From Syngnathus acus (lineage: Eukaryota; Chordata; Actinopteri; Syngnathiformes; Syngnathidae), in NCBI RefSeq assembly GCF_901709675.1, contig NC_051101.1, forward strand, positions 12,110,501 through 12,174,500: DNA of 64,000 nt, written 5' to 3'. This document shows positions 59,356-64,000 of this stretch, one piece after another. A program made the translations under genes and the position numbers. The notes under the pieces were generated by a model. That model made no database searches. It saw nothing but the letters and a program-made list of their open reading frames with translations, and had not been told where the DNA came from. Every line of letters starts with the position of its first letter. Position 1 is the first letter of the stretch.

Positions 59356-61400
59356 GACTCCACCTAAAAGACAAAAGAGAAGACCAGTAGTTATTTACGT
59401 GATGTTATATTTGAGTCATCCTGCACAAAATTATGTTTTTAGCTTTTAATGCAATAAAGTTACTAACAGCAATTGTCCCGGTGCTCCTATAAGACTTTCG
59501 GCGTTCCCACTGTAGCCAGAACTTCAAATCTCAGATTTCCAAGTATGTTTCTTCATGCACACACAACAATGAGACGAAATACAGCCGCTGTTTCTAGAAA
59601 TATTTGTGTATTTCTGCCTAAAATGTGAATAAGCACACCTCCGTGGCGGAGACAGATGGCAGCGAGCTTTGCCGGCCGGTGGAAGGCAGACAAACTCAGC
59701 TGGAAGCCGACAATATTTTTAGACTTATGCTGACAAGAAGGCGTGCGGGAAGTAGACATTACCCCACTCGAAAAAGGGGGGTGATGGGGAGGACGGGATG
59801 GAGAGCAAGAATGAGAGAACGGGTCGGCCCACCGGGAGTCATTAATAGCAGCGTATCACTGGGGCAGATGAAAGCGGAATGCACGCATGTGTGTGTGTGC
59901 GCGTCAACTGGCCTCAAGCTTGAAATGCAATTAAAGCTTGAGAAGCGTGGACAACGTCCCCGCCTCGGCTCCACAACACGGCGGGCCGGGTACATTCGTG
60001 CTCTGCCACCTCCTTGTTGAAATATTCAAACTCTTATGCAAACCTTCTTCAACTCACTTTTTGTAACCTTGTCACTGCCCATTATCTTCCACAAACATGG
60101 AAGCGATTTCTCTCTATTTGGTACATACTTTTCTTCCGAAATATCATTCTGCCTTGATGGTACTGCCATCATCATCCATGAACCAGGACGATCAGGATGG
60201 GAGTATGAATAATATTATTTCAAAATTGCTAGTTGCGTGCAGTAACCACACAATCACTGTATTGTAATACTGATATCACATCTGGATCACTGACAGTACA
60301 GAATCAAATATCGATACTGTCACTCTCCAATGGCTATCCAACAAATTGTACACCAGCATCAAATAACGATATTGCTAACGTCACATTCCAATATATTGAT
60401 TAACATAAAGCCCATGTCAGTTATCACGCTGTATCATTATACACCAGATGATAATCCTCATTGTACCTGCAATTACAGTATCAGAACATTGATATCGTGA
60501 TGTATCATATATCGTATCATATCGTACTGTACAGATGTATCATATCGTATCATATCGTACTGTACAGTATTAACAGACACCTTGAATGAAACATACGATA
60601 TACCCAAAGTAACTCTTGACTTTTTACGCCAAGTAAATCTTACACTTTGGTTATCACCGGAAGCTGCTTGATAAAAGCTCGGCTCGGCTCGGCTAAGCTC
60701 GGTTCGGCCTAGCATCCACCTGCCGGAAGCTGAAGAGGCGCGAATCACGCATAAGGTGCGTTCATGACAGCTCGAAGATACCTCGTGTGTGTGCGCGCGC
60801 GAGGGGTCACCGGGAGGGTGCCGCCACAAAAAATCTTCTGGACCCGTCACGAACCGAACCTAGGCGGTCTCCTTTTTCCAAAGCGAAGATTGTGCGACTG
60901 CGTAAACGAAACATTGTGGCTTGGACGAAACGTTGTCGTTGCCTAAAGAAATGTAGATGGCACTTAAACGCATCATTTTTCCTGCGGATCAGCCAAACCG
61001 GACCATGTCAAATGATAAAAACCGTATACACATACTGACAGACATTCGTAATGTAAAAAACACTTACCTTGACTTTGAAATGTCAAATAAGAATAGAAAA
61101 AAATAAACTATATAGTCCAAATGTGCATTTTGTTCCTCTTCTCGTATGGCTTTTAGGGCTCACCGCTATTTACGTACGCGTGTGTGCATAAACGGGACGT
61201 TGGCAGGCACGTAAAAGCTAAACGACACAAAAAAAAGATGGATTGCTACAAAATAAATGAGACAGACATGCACTATATACAACAGCGAAGCTATTGAAAG
61301 CCCCCCCCCTCCTCTTCTCTCTTCCTCCTCCGTCCCTTACAATCTGGAGCTAATTCCCTGCCGACGTCATGAGGATGACTACGCATGCGCCCAAATCAGG
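59356..61400 (-). promoter_or_regulatory. gabbr1 5' leader, probable non-coding exon and promoter
   Basis: The first coding exon is preceded by an acceptor (CTTTTAG, about 12 nt before the ATG), so an upstream non-coding exon is expected. A good donor on this strand (TCAAG/GTAAGTG) lies at 61068, which would make 61068 to about 61380 the leader exon. Near its upstream edge ACGCATGCGCC (about 61380) resembles an NRF-1 site. A 33-bp tandem repeat (60505-60570) and GCTCG repeats (about 60677-60700) lie in the intervening intron. Confidence 0.4.
60505..60570. repeat. 33-bp tandem repeat
   Basis: Two copies of a unit containing CGTATCATATCGTACTGTAC, 33 bp apart (CGTACTGTACAG at 60523 and 60556). 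Confidence 0.8.
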
Positions 61401-62665
61401 TCCATGAGACTCCATCTTGGAGTCAGTGCGGTGCTTGTTTTGGGGGTTTGGGTTACATCACCAAAATGTCATGTCAGTTCAGTTGTATTTAACTTCGAAG
61501 TTGGAATTGTATTAATCTTTCAGTACCTGCTATTTGTATTGCTTTCTTTGTCTTTAAATAATTCCAATATGTTTCATCTGTTGGTCATTTCCTTCTGTTA
61601 GTGCCTTTTGCAACCTTTTCTTTTTTCTATTCTGGGCTCTGCTCTCATATTTCTATAAATGGCTAATTGCATCCAGATTGAGGTAGACTAACTTCCTCTT
61701 CTGCCATCCTTCCATTTGATCCCCCATCAGAACTCAACCTGCACTTCAGTCCAAACACATCAATATGTGTAATTTTATTTTAGTCGTGTCATTTGATAAT
61801 GACAAAGTCATCGGTGAAGGTAAGGTGTGATGATTATCTGTACAACTCCCCAACCAAATGTCCATCGATATTTACCAACTTTATGTTCATGATACACATA
61901 ATTATTCCATGTACAAATCACATTAGCCCAGCATCGTGTCACACACAAGAAAAATAAAGCAGTTTTAATAAAAAAAAAAAAAAGGAAAAATAAAATAGCT
62001 TGTTTTAGTTGGGTTAGAATTGCATTTTAAAAATGGGAGGATTGAAAAAAAACAGTCAGATGCTGAGGATTTTAAATCATTGTTACTCTAAAATTTGGAC
62101 ATTTAGGTTATTTTGCTGAAAAAGAAAATGCGAGCATCGTCATGTAGCGTGTTTACTGCCGTCAGTGCTCACATCTCATAAATAAAAACATTCCCTTAAA
62201 CGTGTGCAACATCAAGCAATGTCAGTAAAAGGTGAAAATGGAGGGTTGGGGGGGTGCATACACGACACACGTCTCACTGCGTGACATTAACAACTATGCA
62301 TTCATCCCGCCACTCCCTTCATGCTTAACCATCCGTTCTGACAACCAACGTGCAACGCGAATGGGTTGATTACCTTGAAGACGAGCACTAGCTTGTGATG
62401 CTAACAGATTCACGCCCCTTTCCCCTCAAAGGAGTTCACGTGTTCTAGGTAGTAAAATCCTCGAGGCTTCCGGCCAAGTTAGCCACCTGGAGCGAGCTAT
62501 AACATTCGAACTAGCTTAAATGCTAACTGCCTTTTCCCCCTTCGAAGGAGTATACGGTGTACCATGCCGTGGCGAGGGAGCGATTCCCATCAGGCCTCAG
62601 TGAACACCGGTGTGCTTATTTACACTTCAGTGGCCATCTTTGTAGTTTTCCTTATAGAAAATGGA
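61401..62665. other. Intergenic gap, sh3bp5l 3' UTR at right
   Basis: No gene is supported. The right part should be the 3' UTR of sh3bp5l (minus strand). AT-rich sequence with a poly-A run near 61969-61983. Confidence 0.45.
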
Positions 62666-63963
62666 CTACAAGCTGAAGCTGCGGTGGTGCTGCTTTGAGA
62701 ACTCCTGTTGGCGCTGGCGGGCACTAATGTGGCTCAGCTTGTCTCGCCTCTCCACCGCCCGATTCTGGTCCTCCTCGCCCGTCGCGCTGCCGGCGTCGCT
62801 GAGGTCGCCCAAGTGCTCGATGGAGTCGTACTTCTCCAGGTCCGAGGCGATGGTCTGCAGGCTGAAGACGGACACGGAGTCCGAGCCGGCCCGCTCGCGC
62901 TCCTTGTCCGCGTCCGGCTGTGCGCTGGGTGGCGGACCAGCACCCCCGCAGGCTCCACCCTCTTTGTAGGCGTCGGACTCGGCCCCCACAGGAGTGCCAC
63001 GCCCTCCGGGCACAGGGGTGTCGCGACCCCTCTGAGCGTGAATCTGCTCGCTGATCTGCTCCAGGTTCCTCAGTGCAATGGAGTAGCGAGTCTTCACTTT
63101 GGACACGTGCTGCTCCAGCTCCACGACTTTGGTCTTGTGCTCCTGAGAACATGTGCAACACACACGAGTTGAACACAAAAAAAAGAAACACACACACAAG
63201 GCTTGCTCCTCACCTCAAGTATGTGGTTGAATTGTGCCTTGAGCTCAAAGTAAGGCTTGGACTTGAGGATGGCTCTCCTCAGTGACTTCTGCAGAGATTG
63301 CACTCGTGCCTCAGCCTCTTGACACGCGTGAGTGACTCGCATGTGCTCGCGCTCGCTGCGAAGACGCTCCTCCTCAGCCTCGTTCACCTGCAACGCATTC
63401 ACGAGAGGCGCTCAGGCAGAAATCCACACAATGCTAACCCTGGGGACTTGCACGCCACCTTGGAGGTTGCGTGGTTGAGCATCTCCTGCCAGGTTGGGTC
63501 CAGGGTGTTCTTCCCGTCCGCCATGAGGCCCTGTTCCGCCACGTACACCATCTCCCTGGCCGCCGTGTGCATGGAGACGGCGCGTTCGTAGCTCAGCGCC
63601 GCCTTCTGGGTCTCCTGCTGAGCCTGCACAGGGACAACCGCACACATATTTTAAGACCTGACACATGAGGACCGCCTTTTTTTGTTCTTTTTTTACGCGT
63701 AGTTCGATTAGAGAATAGTTCACAAGTTTGCAAGCCGTTTTAACACGTGATGTCATTTTGAATTGTCATATAGGTTACATACGCAACTTTTAACAATGAA
63801 AGATGAGAAAATATGGATTTATTTTTGTGCTAACCTCTTTGGCCAGCCGCCGGGCCTCGTAGTAGGGCCTGGCCTTCTCAATGCAGCTGCCCAGTTGGGA
63901 GCTGTGAGCGTTGAGCTTCCGAGCAGACTCTGTGAGAATCTTTCGGTAACCCGACCGGGCATC
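62666..63963 (-). CDS. sh3bp5l: SH3BP5-like Rab11 exchange factor, 3' part (partial)
   Basis: Four exons on the minus strand: 63835-63963, 63459-63623, 63214-63387 and 62666-63142, all phase 0, encoding the last 314 residues; the 5' exons lie beyond the right edge. The sequence is mostly coiled coil: CIEKARPYYEARRLAKEAQQ, REMVYVAEQGLMAD, TLDPTWQEMLNHA, KPYFELKAQFNHILEEHK and RYSIALRNLEQISEQIH. The C-terminal tail is Ser/Gly/Pro-rich and ends HHRSFSL, matching the HQRSVSL end of human SH3BP5L rather than SH3BP5. SH3BP5 and SH3BP5L are guanine-nucleotide exchange factors for Rab11 acting through this coiled coil. The tail keeps SLQTIASDLEKYDSIEHLGD, equivalent to the human SLRTVASDLQKCDSVEHL block. 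Confidence 0.93.
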
Positions 63964-64000
63964 CTGAACGAGAGAAGAAGCACAAGACAGAAGATTAGAT

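Overview
This is nuclear DNA from a bony fish, most likely a percomorph teleost. The genes are vertebrate, short introns interrupt most of them, and intergenic DNA is AT-rich with microsatellites and decayed transposons. A TNF-alpha gene sits directly behind a second, smaller TNF ligand of the teleost TNF-N type, and the segment carries bag6 and gabbr1, which in mammals lie in or beside the MHC. All gene models below were assembled by eye from splice sites and reading frame; joined exon lengths close in frame for each complete gene.

Layout: 1-6.6 kb has no confident gene. 6.7-8.2 kb (+) gpatch4. 9.1-11.5 kb (-) a CD72-like inhibitory C-type lectin receptor, divergent from 12.2-13.8 kb (+) tspan13. 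15.4-22.0 kb (-) bag6 in 24 coding exons, divergent from 22.9-23.9 kb (+) an intronless glrx3. 25.3-26.2 kb (+) TNF-N. 26.2-30.6 kb is AT-rich and gene-free except for a promoter-like patch. 30.7-32.4 kb (+) tnfa with a kappaB site, TATA-like box and AU-rich 3' end. 36.0-59.4 kb (-) gabbr1 with two alternative amino termini (long form with two sushi domains, short form with its own signal peptide). 62.7-64 kb (-) the 3' part of sh3bp5l, running off the window.

Functionally the window mixes immune genes (two TNF ligands, an ITIM lectin receptor), proteostasis and nucleolar housekeeping genes (bag6, glrx3, gpatch4) and neuronal or trafficking genes (gabbr1, sh3bp5l, tspan13). I found no clearly undescribed multi-gene system. 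The most unusual items are the duplicated, frame-neutral tyrosine-motif exons of the lectin receptor, the intronless glrx3, the three-exon tnfa, five short dispersed fragments that all contain the same reverse-transcriptase motif, a perfect 49-bp palindrome, a pair of tRNA-Gln-like relics that both lack the D arm, and an unassigned hydrophobic mini-exon between tspan13 and bag6.
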